The notes beneath the pieces are model-generated. The model was not told the origin of the DNA. It was given only the letters and a program-made list of their open reading frames with translations, and did not search any database. A program made the translations under genes and the position numbers. DNA of 64,000 bases from Charina bottae (taxonomy: Eukaryota > Chordata > Lepidosauria > Squamata > Charinaidae), in NCBI GenBank assembly GCA_023362775.1, contig JALMGJ010000011.1:19580001-19644000 (forward strand), in the 5' to 3' direction. Of the stretch, positions 22,601 through 34,866 are shown piece by piece (positions within the stretch are counted from its first letter, which is position 1; every line of letters starts with the position of its first letter).

Positions 22601-23248
22601 ATTAAAACAGCAAACACTCATTCCCCAACAAAGAGCAAGATTTAGAGTTTAAACTTAGTAATACAAGACCGGTATTGGATGTATACGTTCCTGGGAATAA
22701 AACAAAATCCATTTACTTCCGAACAAATATGGAAATTTTTAAGCCATCTTTCCCCAACCTGGTGCACTCTAAAGGCTATGTTGGCTGGGGATTACGGAAA
22801 GCACATCTAGAAAACACCAAGTCATGAAAGCTGGTTTATCCTGTTAGAGAGGGAGGGGTATCCTGCAGCCATACAGTGGAAGAATTATTTTTACAAAAAA
22901 AGAGAGGAATACTTGCACTTTTCAATAGAAAACGTATTTTTAAGGCAGAGAACACAAAACTTTAAATAACAATGGCGGAATCTATCTGAAAAGTGACTGA
23001 GGCGTGTATTTTAAAAAGCAACGTAAAATAGCATTGCAAGAGAACAGCAAAAGGTCGCTAAGTGCTTAAGAGGGATTTTCAAATCAAATTTTAGAGCGGA
23101 AAGGGGGTTAAATTAAATCTAGCCCTTTGGACTGCTTGCTTTCGGGCAGTGAATGGGAAGCTATCCCATTTACCACATGCTCGGCCTCAAGTTCCTGAAG
23201 CAGCCTCTCGCGCAGGAACTCCGCACTGAGAACTCCAGACGGCTCCAT
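19679..23248 (-). CDS. BOLA2: BolA-like protein 2, complete
   Basis: Coding exons, minus strand: 23174-23248, 21933-22030 and 19679-19781. They have GT-AG borders and phases 0 and 2, giving 91 residues (human form 86). BOLA2 works with glutaredoxin-3 in cytosolic Fe-S cluster trafficking. It opens MEPSGVLSAEFLRERLLQEL. The BolA core includes 'EVEDTTPGRCATSFKVLVVS' and ends 'HAFEQRTLTPEQWAKEQ'. Cys35 matches the conserved loop cysteine and His72 the invariant BolA histidine, both cluster ligands in the glutaredoxin complex. The start is the first ATG of the exon and fits the family N terminus. It lies tail to tail with CORO1A and is divergent from SLX1, as in mammals. The introns are filled with Tigger-like copies. 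Confidence 0.95.
20215..20427 (-). other. Unassigned short open frame in BOLA2 intron
   Basis: A 70-codon minus-strand frame with ordinary composition (contains 'KPELSVKETLDELAKQSA'). It shows no family motif I recognise and has no clear splice signals. It may be an old coding fragment inside a repeat, or chance. Confidence 0.15.
20629..20654. repeat. (AAAT)n microsatellite
   Basis: About six units of TAAA. Confidence 0.9.
20720..21243. mobile_element. Tigger-like element, left member of a head-to-tail pair
   Basis: It begins CAGGTAGTCCTTGCTTAAC and ends GGACTACCTG at 21243. A GC-rich interior (about 20900-21060) contains 'ctgcccttttggcc'-type inverted segments. The next copy starts at the following base, so the two share one junction. 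Confidence 0.75.
21244..21648. mobile_element. Tigger-like element, right member of a head-to-tail pair
   Basis: It starts TAGTCCTTGCTTAAC, lacking only the outer CAGG, and ends GGACTACCTG followed by TA at 21649-21650. The interior matches the 8739 copy. Confidence 0.75.
21660..23170. other. BOLA2 intronic sequence, no further feature seen
   Basis: Apart from the exon at 21933-22030, no repeat with intact ends or extra exon is recognised here. AT-rich throughout. Confidence 0.4.
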
Positions 23249-23279
23249 CACACCTAGAAAAGCCACCCTGAATGAAAGA

Positions 23280-23400
23280 GAATAACCAACTCCCTCATTT
23301 CCGCCTCTGGGTTACGTCACATCCTCCCCGTTTCTGCCTGTATCTTAATTGGCCAATCCAATTGTAATACGTCACCCGGGTGTTCTGTTCCCCTGAGCAA
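23280..23400 (-). promoter_or_regulatory. BOLA2: BOLA2 promoter with CRE-like and CCAAT motifs
   Basis: Just upstream of the BOLA2 ATG (minus strand) are TTACGTCA at 23312-23319 and TACGTCAC near 23368-23375, both CREB/ATF-type cores. Overlapping CCAAT motifs lie in both orientations at about 23348-23362. Their position and density fit a housekeeping promoter. The start site is not defined. Confidence 0.6.
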
Positions 23401-23689
23401 TCAAATGAAGAGTGACACAGCAGCTCATCCCGTCCTAAATATTATTCTAACTTTCTACTGCAATTCTATGTAACTTATACACTTGGAGTTCGACGAGTAT
23501 GCAGAACACATCCTTATATTTTGGAATAATAGGTTCATGTTTTTAAAAATCTAAGTTTATAGTATAGCGCCTTCAGGCCACTCTTTTTTATGCCACCTCT
23601 GAAGCTAGTATCTCTAGAACTCATTTCTGTAACTGGCTCTTCTTACGTCATCCGGTCTTGGTACAGTATAGGTTGTCCCTATGTGGGCG

Positions 23690-23945
23690 GGACATCTCGC
23701 CGCCTTCGCCAATAGAATGTAAACAAGGTTTCGTTTGAAGAAACGGTCAGTAGAATGGAGAGGAATATTGCTAGGCAATCGTCGACCGGCTCCAGTGGTC
23801 GCGAGGGAAGGAAGGTTCGAAAGGGGCGTGGCGACGAGAACTGGGGGAGGCCGTGGCTGGAAAGGCGCAGGGCGTAATGGCAAATGTCTGCGTAGCGGCC
23901 ACGGTCGCGCAAGTCGGATCCGAAGGGAAAGGGGTCTCTGCTAAG
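23690..23945. promoter_or_regulatory. GC-rich, CpG-rich block
   Basis: CpG density is well above the surroundings (for example 'ggcgtggcgacgagaac' and 'gtagcggccacggtcgcgc'). A CCAAT motif lies near 23711. It sits between BOLA2 and SLX1 and could hold an upstream SLX1 start or a shared promoter. A 69-codon plus frame here is basic and of no known family. Confidence 0.4.
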
Positions 23946-23964
23946 TAGCAGAACGCACTTCTTC

Positions 23965-24395
23965 TCTTCTTCTTCCTAGCGTTTTCCCGCTATTTTCGCG
24001 GAGTCTGCTTTTCGGATCTTGAAACACCACTTTGCCAGATCATCCGCATCCTCGGGGCATAGCACATCAATTTGCATGTCCTTATTGATGGTGTCCTGCC
24101 ATCTCCGTTTTGGTCGCCCAACTGGCCGCCATCGATTTTAAGATGGTAAGCTATTTTGGCGACAGTGGAAGGTGCCGCTCTAAGGACATGTCCATACCAA
24201 CGAAGACAGTTTTCTCTCATCTTCTCTGTAATTAATGACACGCCTAGCTGTTGTCGAATGGCATCGTTTGTAACGTGGTCGAGTAGGGAGATGCCCGATA
24301 TCCAACGGAGCATACGCATTTCCATAACATGGAGACGGCTCTCTATACTCTTTGTTGCTGCCCAACACTCCGTGCCATACAATGCCACAGGGCTA
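23965..24395 (-). mobile_element. Non-LTR retrotransposon C-terminal fragment (RTE-like)
   Basis: The minus strand encodes the C-terminal tail of an LINE polyprotein ('LYGTECWAATKSIESRLHV', 'RENCLRWYGHVLRA'). A GAA-rich simple tail lies at the 3' side (about 23955-23985). The 5' part is missing. This tail type occurs in several LINE clades, so the clade is tentative. Confidence 0.65.
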
Positions 24396-24649
24396 TTTGC
24401 TACTTAGGCTATATGCAGTATTAGGTTTGCATTCAGGGGTGTTGTGTTCCACAGCAGGCAGAAATTCAACAGGTACTGTTTTTTTCTCCACTTGGGAATG
24501 CAGGAATTTCAATTTCGGGTGGGGAATCCCGTTGGTTGGCAAGAATTCACGTGCCTCCTTCCTGCCATGGAGATACAAAGGAGTAGAATTTGTGGCTCAC
24601 ATGTCAAAATCCTAGCAGGATGTCGCAGAGAAGTAGGGAAAATAGCCCT

Positions 24650-24735
24650 AACCGGGAGCTGAACTACAATCCCAGCAGCCCCAGCCAGATGACCGACGGC
24701 AAGGGATGCTGGGAGTTGTCGTTCAGAAACATTTG
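24650..24735 (+). promoter_or_regulatory. SLX1A: Paired ZNF143/SBS-like motifs, candidate SLX1 promoter
   Basis: ACTACAATCCCAGCA at 24663-24677 is the ZNF143 (Staf) submotif ACTACAAYTCCCAGCA short by one base. About 30 bp on, 24705-24723 reads as its reverse complement with one mismatch. The pair lies 180-240 bp upstream of the SLX1 coding exon. Related 'ctgggagttg' strings occur in the hAT-like MITEs here, so a transposon origin of the sites is possible. Confidence 0.5.
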
Positions 24736-24904
24736 GACTGTAAGTTACCAATTCCGACAGGTGTTGAGCGTTCGTTGGATTCTGATGATGTCTGGATATA
24801 ATCCCCAGGAGTGAACTTGACCTGACAGAGTCTACAGCTTTTCTAACACTTGATTTCTTCTTTCATGTAGATTTCTTGAACCTGTTCATCCCTTGGAGGG
24901 AGAA

Positions 24905-27064
24905 ATGGTGGTGGAAGTATGTGGCTTCTTTGGGGTCTACCTACTATACTGCACCAACCCCCGTTACCACGGCCGGATCTACATTGGCTTCACTGTCAAT
25001 CCTGAACGACGCATAGATCAACACAATGCTGGGAAGCGGCGTGGAGGGGCTTGGAAGACAAGCGGACGCGGGCCATGGTAATTCGTGCGTGTGTAAAAGA
25101 TGCCATACTCTCAAATAGACCACCTTTCTGAAGCTTATACAGCTCCTTCCCAGCCCCAATGGGAAGATGCAGGGGACAGAACTTGGAAGCTCTGCAGTAG
25201 TGTTTCCCTTGCTGGCTGGGGAATTCTGGGAGTTGAAGTCCACACATCTTAAAGTTGCTAAGGTTGAGAAACACTGCTCTATAGGAAACCTCTTTTTCAC
25301 TGTCTGGTTTTTCTCCTTTCTGATTAGATCTGACTGAGGAGCTCCTTGAAGGCTGAAAATGGAGCTTTCTGGGACAAATATGTTGCTGTCCTTTTGGGCT
25401 TCATGCATTTCTCTCTCTCTCCTTGCAGGGACATGGTGTTGACCGTTCATGGTTTCCCCTCTGATGTGGCTGCCTTGCGGGTAAGGCACTTCTCAGTGGC
25501 TACTTATTGTTATTTTTTCTCTTTCTCAGGGTTCACAGAATATGGCAAGCTAAAATGTGGTTAGCTAGCTTGAGATTCTGTGTGCTGACCAAACTTAACC
25601 AGTGTAGCTAGTTTGGGCTTCAGTGTGTTGTGGTAACCCAGCCAGTTGGGTAATTGAATAAGCCACAGTTAAACATGAGGGTAGGTGTACAGAACTTCCC
25701 AGTCCTGTTCATTCCTTCCTAAGTTTCAGCGATCCCCTTTGATTTACTCTCTCTTGTTAATTTAAACGTGATTATTAATTAATTTAATCTTTTTAATTTC
25801 CAGTTTGAGTGGGCCTGGCAGCACCCTCACTCCTCCCGCCGTCTCACCCACGTCACCCGCCGCACAACACGGGAGTGCCAGTTTGACTTCCACTTGCGTG
25901 TCTTAGCCCACATGCTGCGAACTGCCCCATGGTGCCGCCTGCCCCTCACCATACGATGGCTCAAGCAGGAGTACTGCCGAGATTTCCCCCCAGGCCTCGA
26001 ACCCCCCATACACATGCCAATAGCCTTTGGGCCAGTTCGAGCTGTCAAAGACACCAAGCGTGCTAAATCATTATCTCCAGAGGGACAGGTGGCTACCACA
26101 AAACACTGTAGTGTCTGTCTGAAGGCGTTCCAGGTAACCATTTGGGATGCTGTGTTCTTTCAACAAGGAGAGAGGCCAGAAGTTGGGTGGTCAGAGAACC
26201 AAGGTTTCTAAGAGAAGTATTTGCTATGTCTGACAAAACAGGAGCTGAGCTTCTAAGATACTCTAAGGCAGGAGCTGGATTTGAATCTGAAGAAATAGTT
26301 GCAACTGAGGGGGTGGGGAAGAATTGTTAGGACCAAAACGTGGTGGGAGTTAATCCTGTCCTTGTTTTGGGAGCAGTGGGTTCCTCTGGACTGAAGTGCA
26401 CTCTTTCTAAAATTCCTCTCTGCAGGATGGGGATGACGACATTCCCTTGCATTGTTTTCACCCAACTTGTACCGTGGCTGCTCATATCATGTGCCTGTCT
26501 CGTGTTTTCCTGGAAAAGGAGCCTAATCATATTCTGCCCATTGAAGGGCAGTGCCCAGGGTAAGCCATTTCTCCTCTGCACTGGGGGAATGTGGAGTGGG
26601 TGTAGATGTTGGTATTCTGTCCCTACACTGTTCCCAATTATTAGCTCCTTATCCCCCCTTTTCCTCAGCTGCAAGAATCTCATCCTTTGGGGAGATCTGA
26701 TTCGTCACCATAAAGGTTGCTATGATAACTTAGAGGCTGATCCCACCTCCTCTCAGGTAAAGCTCTTGCTGTTATTCCTAGATTTGTGTATTTTATCTTG
26801 AAATTTGTATTTCCTGAATTATGCTGAACCAACAGTTTTATATCCTGTTTTAATTGAAACTTTGAATTCTGCATTAATCTTTTCTCCTCTGGATCAACAT
26901 TTTTTCCCCTCTTGACCAGTAGTAATAATTTTGGTTATAGCCTAGGCAAGCTGATACCTTCTTGATTTCTTCCCATGTACATTGTATCTGCTCCACTTAT
27001 GTTTTCACCCAATGTAATTATTTTTATGCTGCAGAAACACTGGGCTGATGAACTGCAACTGTGA
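24905..27064 (+). CDS. SLX1A: Structure-specific endonuclease subunit SLX1, complete
   Basis: Coding exons: 24905-25077, 25429-25480, 25804-26133, 26426-26559, 26669-26756 and 27035-27064. They give 268 residues (human 275). SLX1 is the nuclease subunit of SLX1-SLX4 and cuts Holliday junctions and flaps. Domain 1 is GIY-YIG: '[20 protein letters not shown]' at about residues 8-27, catalytic Arg36 in '[10 protein letters not shown]' and catalytic Glu77 in 'FEWAWQHPH'. Domain 2 is a C-terminal RING-like zinc finger, from 'HCSVC' through 'HCFHPTC' and 'AHIMC' to 'CPGCK'. The ATG at 24905 is the first in the exon, which opens with an acceptor near 24872, so a noncoding exon lies upstream. The last exon codes only nine residues. 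The gene is followed by intergenic sequence. Confidence 0.95.
25190..25284. mobile_element. hAT-like MITE, family B, degraded copy (SLX1 intron)
   Basis: It contains the family core 'attctgggagttgaagtcca' and the right end GGTTGAGAAACACTG. The left end is eroded and no clean 8-bp duplication is seen. Confidence 0.6.
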
Positions 27065-30000
27065 AGGAGGGGACTTTTTAATAAGTGACCAAGACCTATT
27101 TTGTTGCTGAGAGTGGAAGGGGATCAGAGGATCTCAGCATGATGTCCAAAAGTTTGGAAAACAGATAAGTAGGGCTGGGTCCTCTGCTCATGTCTCCCAC
27201 CCCAGAATCATGTAACAAAATAATGTTTAATGTTCTAAAGTGGAATAATTAAATTGAAGGACCTAAGTCGTGCTGGATATTTATGCACTGATAGACAGGA
27301 ATCATGCTTTGGAAGCGCACAGAATCAATATTAACTTAGGTGAGCAGAACTAGTTCCAGTTTCCATTTCTGAAATTTCTGGCTGCAAAGTACATAAAATT
27401 GATGTTTCTGTGTCTGCTACTGTGGTGCAATTTCTCAGTTGGAAACACAAAAGATAAAAGGGTCAGTGAACTTAAAATGAGTATGTGAACAATACAGCTA
27501 TTGTTTTATACTATATCTATAGCAAGTTGAATTCTTAAATAGATTGTAAAAAGACACTTTCTAGTGCAGAGAAAGATAAAATTCTTGAGGTAACATATTT
27601 CCGATTTTATATGGCCTTTTTCTCATTTACGCAAAGCACTTAACATACACTTTCAGTAATTCTTACAACTCGTTTTTAGGTTGCATTAACCAAATATTGC
27701 AGATGAGAGGATTGAGTGCATAGTAGCTTGCCTAAAGCCTCTAAGTAAATTCATGAATGGGATTAAAAGTCCTTCAGATGAACAATCAAGGTAGAATTAT
27801 GTTTTTAATGAAGTTAACTGACAGGAGTCTCTGTTGATTATGATGGTGTACAAAATAAATAAGCTTGAAAGTCTGTATTATAAAGACAGCAGTTGTTATC
27901 TCATATATGCTAAAAAAGGTAGCCGTAGAAACTGAAGAGTATATAAAAGACCATTCCTAGAAAATAAACATTCCCCACATAATGGCCACACGATCAAGCC
28001 ATCAGATTTGAAGTTACTCCAGATTTTAATCTGTTGTGTGCTGTTTTTTAAAAAAGATCCAGCTTTGAAGAAAAGTCAAATTCCTCCTCTCGTGTGAAAT
28101 ATACGTATGTACTTTTGCTAGAACAGGATTATGAGGCTTGAAAAGCCAAAATGATGACTGTTGACAATGTATTAAAACAGATGTCTGTCTTTGTGAAAAT
28201 TAATTTATGAATTCTGTAGTCAAAAGCCTATAAGCAGTTTTCAGACTGTTTGGGGAGAAAGGGGAAATAAATTATTATGTAAACAAATGCTGCACTGGTT
28301 TTCCACTGTACAGAATTAAAAATGAAACATTAAATAGCCGAGTCAGTTTCCCTGCACGTTATTCCAGCATGGCCAGTTGTGAGGAATGCTGGGAGCTGTT
28401 GTTCAGCAGCCACTGGAGGGCCACAGCTTCCCTAACCCTGCAGTAAAAGCGTGATCACCGCCAAGGACTTGCCACAGAGCAACATAAAATCCATCACAGC
28501 AAGCGCAACCTACAGTGAGACCACTTTGCTTCCCGTTTTCCCATCTGGCCTTCACTCCCAAAATTGCATTGCCGAATGTTCAATTATCACTATGCCTATG
28601 TCTGAGCAGCTTGACGTGCAAAAGGATTGAAGTCTCCACAATGGGAACACATTCTGGGTATAAATTTGCATTTAAGAGCACGCCAGGTCTGTGCTGCTTG
28701 GTCAATGTTCAGTCTTGCCTCCAGCTTAAAACCTGGAATTTCTTTTTTCCTGAGTTAATGGTTAGTATCCCTTTTCCACTGAGCTCCATCACTTCATAGG
28801 TTAAACCTGTGGGCTGCCTCCCAAGATAGTTGAAAGGTGTCATTTTGCCGGCCTGCTTCCTTACTGGAAGATGTTTTGCCCTTTAAATCCTACTTCCTTA
28901 ATGAGTATCATTTGCTTCAGGCATGGATACAGCAAAGCAGGGAAAGGATTTTTATGATTTCACAGGGCTTCGGCTGAATCGCCTGGTCAAAATTAGCAAT
29001 TTTCCCAGGAGCATCCATTCATCTGTAGTCAGGGCTGTACCAGTGCCATGATGAAACATTCACTTCTATCCAACAAGCAGTCCAAATAATACAAAATAAG
29101 TAAACAGGAATTCAATCTCCACACTCCCATTCTGGATCAAGTAAAATGTGGATGAATACTCTTCTGACTTGGATGGTCTCTTAGTTTTATTATCTTCACT
29201 GAATGGCATCAATATGTACAGATTTTCTTCTGCACCCCTAATAGAGTGGGTGCCCCTGAGAGCTGTGTGTCCTCAGACATTTTGATCATATTCAAGATGT
29301 GGACAAACAGCAAGTAGTCACTAATCCACACCACTCCTACAACTTTGCCTGGATTCCAAGCCTTGCAGGACACAAACAGTGCTACCCTTTCCCCCCCCCC
29401 CTTCACACGGGGTTTCCCCATTCTCAATCTGTTACACAAACTGGAAGCAGTAGACTCTTTCGTCAAGATCTTCCTTGGCTGCAAACAAAGCAGAGGATAG
29501 ATGGTCAGAATAAGGAGAAAATCAAGACCTGCCTTCTTTCAATTGGGCCATAATTTAGGCTGAACTTGAGCAGCCTTCCACTTTTAGAAGTGGATTGAAG
29601 AAGATGTTCAGAAAAAAAACTATCCAGTCTCTTAGAACGAAACTGAAAGATCTGCCTGCAATGTCATTCACCCTTATATACTGAACTACTATTGTAGGTC
29701 ACAGAACGCAGTCTGGTTCGATAAGCAGCAGCTCTGCATTTGCTCTGATTTTTTTTAAACTAGAGATGCCAGAGGTTGAACCTAGGACACAGAAGTCTTT
29801 TTAGAAGGAAAAATAGAACCCACTTGCTGTGCTTTCACAATATATTTAACACAGACTGCTATTAACCCAATATAAATTCTTTATAGATGGATCTGGCGGC
29901 ATACAATCATGCTACCTGGGTCTAATGCCACCATTTGGGGGAATGCGGAATCCCTATCCTCTTCTGGTTCTGCTCAGCATCTGTGGGTCCTTGCACGTAG

Positions 30001-31049
30001 AAAGCACTTGGAAGGCTTCATTTCATCAACGGCCCCTTCTCCATCAGCTAACCAGGCAGTAGGCGGATGTGGTGGCTTGGGCATAGCAGCCAATCCCTTT
30101 TTTGGGGGGAGACGAGTGCTTTGGCTGCCAGACTTCAGCAGCAAATTTTGCAATGAGGTGCCTTGTATTTCCAGCTGCCCTTCATCGCATCTTGTTTCCT
30201 TGGAGGATTAACTGGACAATGGAGGGCTATTAGCCCAGAAGTGGCTGGTGTTCTGTGTTTGCTGACTTTCCGGCCAGAGCCGGGGAACGTATTTTGCCTA
30301 ACAACCGACTTAGGGTACTTTGGAGTTAGAATGGTTCGTCTCCTGAACCTGAACTAGTTGAATTTCTGGGGTTTGTCTAACACGTTGTACCTAAAAAGGA
30401 CCCAGATAAATGTGTTAATACAACCACAGCCCGTGACCAGTGATGCTGATCTCTGGATAAGCGTGCAAAAAGACACACAAATAAGGCTTACGGACTATAG
30501 AAGAACTGACCTCCTACCTTCTTTAATCAGACAACAGCCCTCCTTTCTCTTTTGGCTTCTTAAAACAGGAGCAGGAATCCTGTAGCCCTCCAGATGGTGC
30601 TGATTTCAACTGCCAGCACCCCTCACCATTCGCAATGTTAGCTAGGCTGTGCAGGAACTGTAGTTCAGGAAATTCCGGAGAGCCCCATATTCCCCACCTG
30701 CCCTACAATTTCATCAGGCACTCATTTCAATTTCAAGCCAACGTAGCTCCAATGAAAATGTTTCTTCCCCAACCTAATTAGTACAGCCTACGTCCTTTCT
30801 TCTGCAGTCTGAACCTTTATTATGACCCCCTAAGCAGCAAACGTCGATACGGATTTACCAGGCCGTGCTCCTCCTGCCCACAATTCCTTTCAACTCACAT
30901 TATCTATTATTCCCTTCTTAGTTTTAGCTACTCCTTCCCCCCCCCCAAGAGCTCCAGAGGGCTTACATGGGGACCTCTCCTACCCCATTCAACCCGTCAC
31001 TCCCTGTGGTTCAGAGAGAAGTTGAGGGTTTTGAAAGGAGTTGAGGGTT
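27065..31049. other. Intergenic, mostly unrecognised
   Basis: It begins with the SLX1 3' UTR, whose end is uncertain. Only short old fragments are seen: 'ggaatgctgggagctgttgtt' near 28383 and a 'cctccagatggtgctg' block near 30585-30690, both reminiscent of degraded hAT-like repeats. A poly-C run lies near 29391. Open frames at 28515-28799, 29209-29484 and 29909-30357 show no family motifs. No convincing exon is seen. Confidence 0.4.
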
Positions 31050-33155
31050 AAGAGATGTCTGGAGCGCCGCTAGAGGAAGATGAAGACTGAATCTGACTGA
31101 ACACAAGCTAGAGCCGCCATTAAGGCCTACCTTGTGGAAGTAAGAGCGGTGAAAAATGAATATTTCTCTGCTCTTATTGCGTCTGCAGAATGCTGCCCGA
31201 CGGTCCTGTTTAAGATTACTCTATCTCTTTTGGGTCAAGTAGATTCGGTGCCCACTTACAGAACCAGACGAAAGAGTTCTCTGAGCATCTGCAGTCCATT
31301 CCAAGTTGGACTCTCAGCGTGAGGCACAATGTGGGGAGATGCCAAGGGAGTGTACCTACCCCTGTTATCTGGGAACGGTTTGACCCTGTTGGACCTGAGG
31401 AAGTGACCAGGATCCTCCAGACTGTAAATGTCACCACATGCCATCTGGACCTGTCCCCTTCCTGGCTGGTAAAGGCAGCCCGGGAGGTGACATGTGGCTG
31501 GGTCCAGGCAATGGTTAATACATCCTTGAGTGATGGGGTGTTTCCGGCTGCCTTTAAGGAGGCGCTGGTACATCCTCTCCTCAAGAAACCATCCCTGGAC
31601 CCTATTGTATTGGACAATTTTCGTCCTGTCTCCCACCTTCCGTTTTTGGGAAAGGTTGTTGAGAAAGTGGTGGCATTGCAACTCCAGAGGATTCTGGATG
31701 AAACGGATTATCTAGACCCCTTTCAGTCAGGTTTCAGGCCAGGATATGGGACAAAGACTGCATTGGTCGTGCTTATGGATGATCTCTGGCGGGAGCGGGA
31801 TGGAGGGAGTGCATCCATCCTGGCTCTTTTGGATCTCTCAGCAGCTTTCGATACCATCAACCATGGTATCCTTTTGGGGTGGCTCAGGGAGTTGGGGGTG
31901 GGCGGCGTAGTTTTGTGCTGGTTCACCTCCTTCCTCCAGGGCCGTTCCCAATCGGTGGTGATAGGGGATGAGAGATCCGACCCTCGACCCCTCTTGTATG
32001 GGGTGCCGCAGGGTTTGGTTCTCCTATTTAATATCTACATGAAACCGCTGGACGAGATCATCTGTCACCACGGGATGAGGTATCATCAATACGCTGATGA
32101 TACTCAATTGTATATCTCCATCCCAGGTGAAGTAAGTGATGTGGTGGCTGCCCTGTCTCAGTGCCTGGGGGCGGTGGGGGCCTGGATGGGGAACAACAGG
32201 CTTCGGCTGAACCCTGGTAAGATGGAGTGGCTGTGGGTTGATGGCCCCTCTGTATCCAGGAAATTATCATCCTTGGTTCTGGATGGGGTGGCACTGCCCA
32301 TTCAAACCCAGTGCGGAACTTGGGGGTCCTTCTGGATTCATGACTCCTGCTCAAAGAGCAGGTGGCAGTCGTGGCCAGAAGAGCCTTTGCACAACTTCAG
32401 GTTGTGCACCAGTTACGCCCGTTCCTGGATCGAGATGCCCTCCGAACAGTCACTCGTGCCCTCATCATCTCCCATATAGACTATTGCAATGCGCTCTACA
32501 CGGGGCTACCCTTGAAGAGCATCCGGAAGCTTCAGCTGGTCCAGAATGCTGCTGCGCGAGCAGTTATTGGTGCTTCAAGATCAGCACATATAACACCACT
32601 GCTGCGCGAGCTGCACTGGGTACCCGTATGCTACCGGGTCCAATTCAAGGTGTTGGTTATCACCTTTAAAGCCCTACATGGCATAGGACCAGGTTACCTG
32701 AGGGACCGTATCATCCCCATAACATCGACCCGCCCCACCCGGTCATGCAGAGAGGGCATGCTACGGATCCCGTCAACAAAGGAATTTCATCTGACAGGGT
32801 CCAGGAGGCGGGCCTTCTCTGCAATAGCGCCCGCCCTTTGGAATATTCTGCCCCCAGAAGTGAAGCAGGACCCTTCACTTCTGGCCTTCAGGAAGAGTCT
32901 GAAGACCTGGCTCTGCCGCCTTGCTTGAGATGGGGGGGGGGGTGACAACTCCTCCTGGGGGTGGCTTGCACCGTAGAGCCCTCCCTACGGAATAAGATCT
33001 TACCATCACTGGATTTTATATTTATTCATTTTTATTTATAGTATTGGTTGTAATTTTATCTTCTATGGTTTTAATTGTGATTTTACTGTAAACCGCCCAG
33101 AGTCCCCCTTTGGGGGAGATGGGCGGTGATATAAATAATAAATAAATAAGTAAAT
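31050..33155 (+). mobile_element. L2/CR1-like LINE, long degenerate copy with reverse transcriptase
   Basis: It encodes a non-LTR reverse transcriptase in three plus-strand frames: 31134-31322, 31319-32479 and 32362-32928. At least two frameshifts are therefore present. RT landmarks are 'NFRPVSHLPFLGKVVEKVV', 'ALLDLSAAFDTINHGILL', 'YGVPQG' and the catalytic 'YADDTQLY' near 32090-32115. The C-terminal block 'RKLQLVQNAAARAVIG' follows. A 3' end with 'ccgcccagagtcccc', 'gatgggcggtgatataaa' and TAAATAA repeats ends near 33155. No endonuclease domain is visible, so it is 5' truncated and inactive. L2 is favoured over CR1 by the RT block spacing, but not firmly. Confidence 0.85.
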
Positions 33156-33229
33156 AAAAACCTCCCTCCCTTTTAATTTAACGAATTGTGAGTCTCCCAA
33201 CCACACAACGAAGAAAAGCAGAGGGGTAC

Positions 33230-34739
33230 CTACCACGAGTGGCGCCTCTGGTGATTCACAACATGTGAACGCCGCGTGAACCTCTTTCCGCAGTACGTGC
33301 ACTGGTGAGGCTTCTCTCCTGAATGAATGAGGAGATGTTTTGTGAGGGTTGTGTTCCGGTTGAAGCTATTCCCACATTCTGGGCACTGATACGGTTTCTC
33401 ACCCGTGTGGATCCTTTCATGTCTGATGAGATCCCACTTTTTCCGAAACCTTTTCCCACATTCCTTACAAAGATGCCGTTTTGTTTCGGGGTCGGGGGGG
33501 ACTCCTCCAAACGCTTCGTCCTTAATCCCCCTTGCGGAAAGGCTGCCTTTCTGTTGCCTTTCTGAATCGCACTTGCTCGCGTGCGATCTTCTGGGGCTGC
33601 TCTTTGGGAAAAGGACCTCTCCAAATTCTCCCGGAGGCCTCCATCCTCGTTCCTCTGCCTCCAACTCTCCCTGGTGCATATCCTTAGCCCCCATTCTGGC
33701 AAAGCTGCCTTCTGATTGGAGAAAGACAAGTGACAGGAAAGACCAAAATGTTATAGCTCTGTTAGGTTCAGTTTAAAAAGACAGGTAGTATGGGGGGAAA
33801 AGGCTCTCTGGCTGAGACGTGGAGAACTGCCGCCAGCCAGAATTAAACAGCAGAGCGAAATGGACAGGTAGATGGCACGCACACACTGTGCTAAGACATA
33901 ACGTGACTCATTTGGCTTAGGATAATGCGAGACCGATGTTTGTATGGCTTGTGAAGTGGTTTATTATGATGTATGAACTCACCCCTGTGGTTCACACACT
34001 GAACTAAGACATAACATGATTATCTGGTTTTGGCTTAGCATGTTTGGTGATTGTGGTTTGCAAATATGGGTTGTGGCTTAGCATAACATCTGGTGGGTCA
34101 TATTTCTGGGTTCCTTTTCTCAGAAAGTTTAAGAGCTGAAATTCATCCGGGATCCTAGTTAGGGGTTAACAAGAATCCTATAACCCAGATTGTAACACTG
34201 TACTACAAACCCACATAATAGAAAAGAACAGCAGCAAATCCTTCCTTTCTGAAGAACCCTCTTTATTATGATTACTTTGCAAACAATCCCCTTTTTTTAT
34301 AGGAAGTCGAAGGAAGCTGATTATATTTATGTCAGTTATTTACAAATTCTCTGAATAATCAGATTGAATGTTTTGTCTTTAAGTGGAAGGCTGCTTTAAG
34401 TAACATGAAATCCATTTCCTATTATCTTAAAAGTATGTGCTAAAATGCATAGGCGGTTTTTTGGTAATGTCTCCAATATTGGGAAGCTGTAAAGACATCA
34501 AGAATTGTGGATTTTGGAGGCATGGGGAAATCACAGAACACTACCTGACAATGGGTTGCTGAAATGTGTTGTCAGCCTTTGATTTTTTTTCTTTCAACAA
34601 AGGGGCAGTGAAGAATTTTGAGCAATATGGTCGAATCTTTTTGGAATTGTTCATAACTTAATTTTCCAGGGCTTCCCCTTTTTTTTTAAGGATCATCACC
34701 GAGATTACATTATGTGGTTAACCCTGTTCATTCTTTCGT

Positions 34740-34778
<39 letters not shown>

Positions 34779-34814
34779 CTCTCTCTCTCTTTCTTTCTTT
34801 CTTCTTTATCTATC

Positions 34815-34866
<52 letters not shown>

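Noticed and set aside
23735..23944. Basic 69-codon frame in the CpG-rich block
   Set aside because: Arg/Gly-rich as expected from CpG-rich DNA. No family match or splice evidence.
31319..32479. 386-codon frame as a host gene
   Set aside because: It has reverse-transcriptase motifs and frameshifts on both sides, so it is a LINE remnant.
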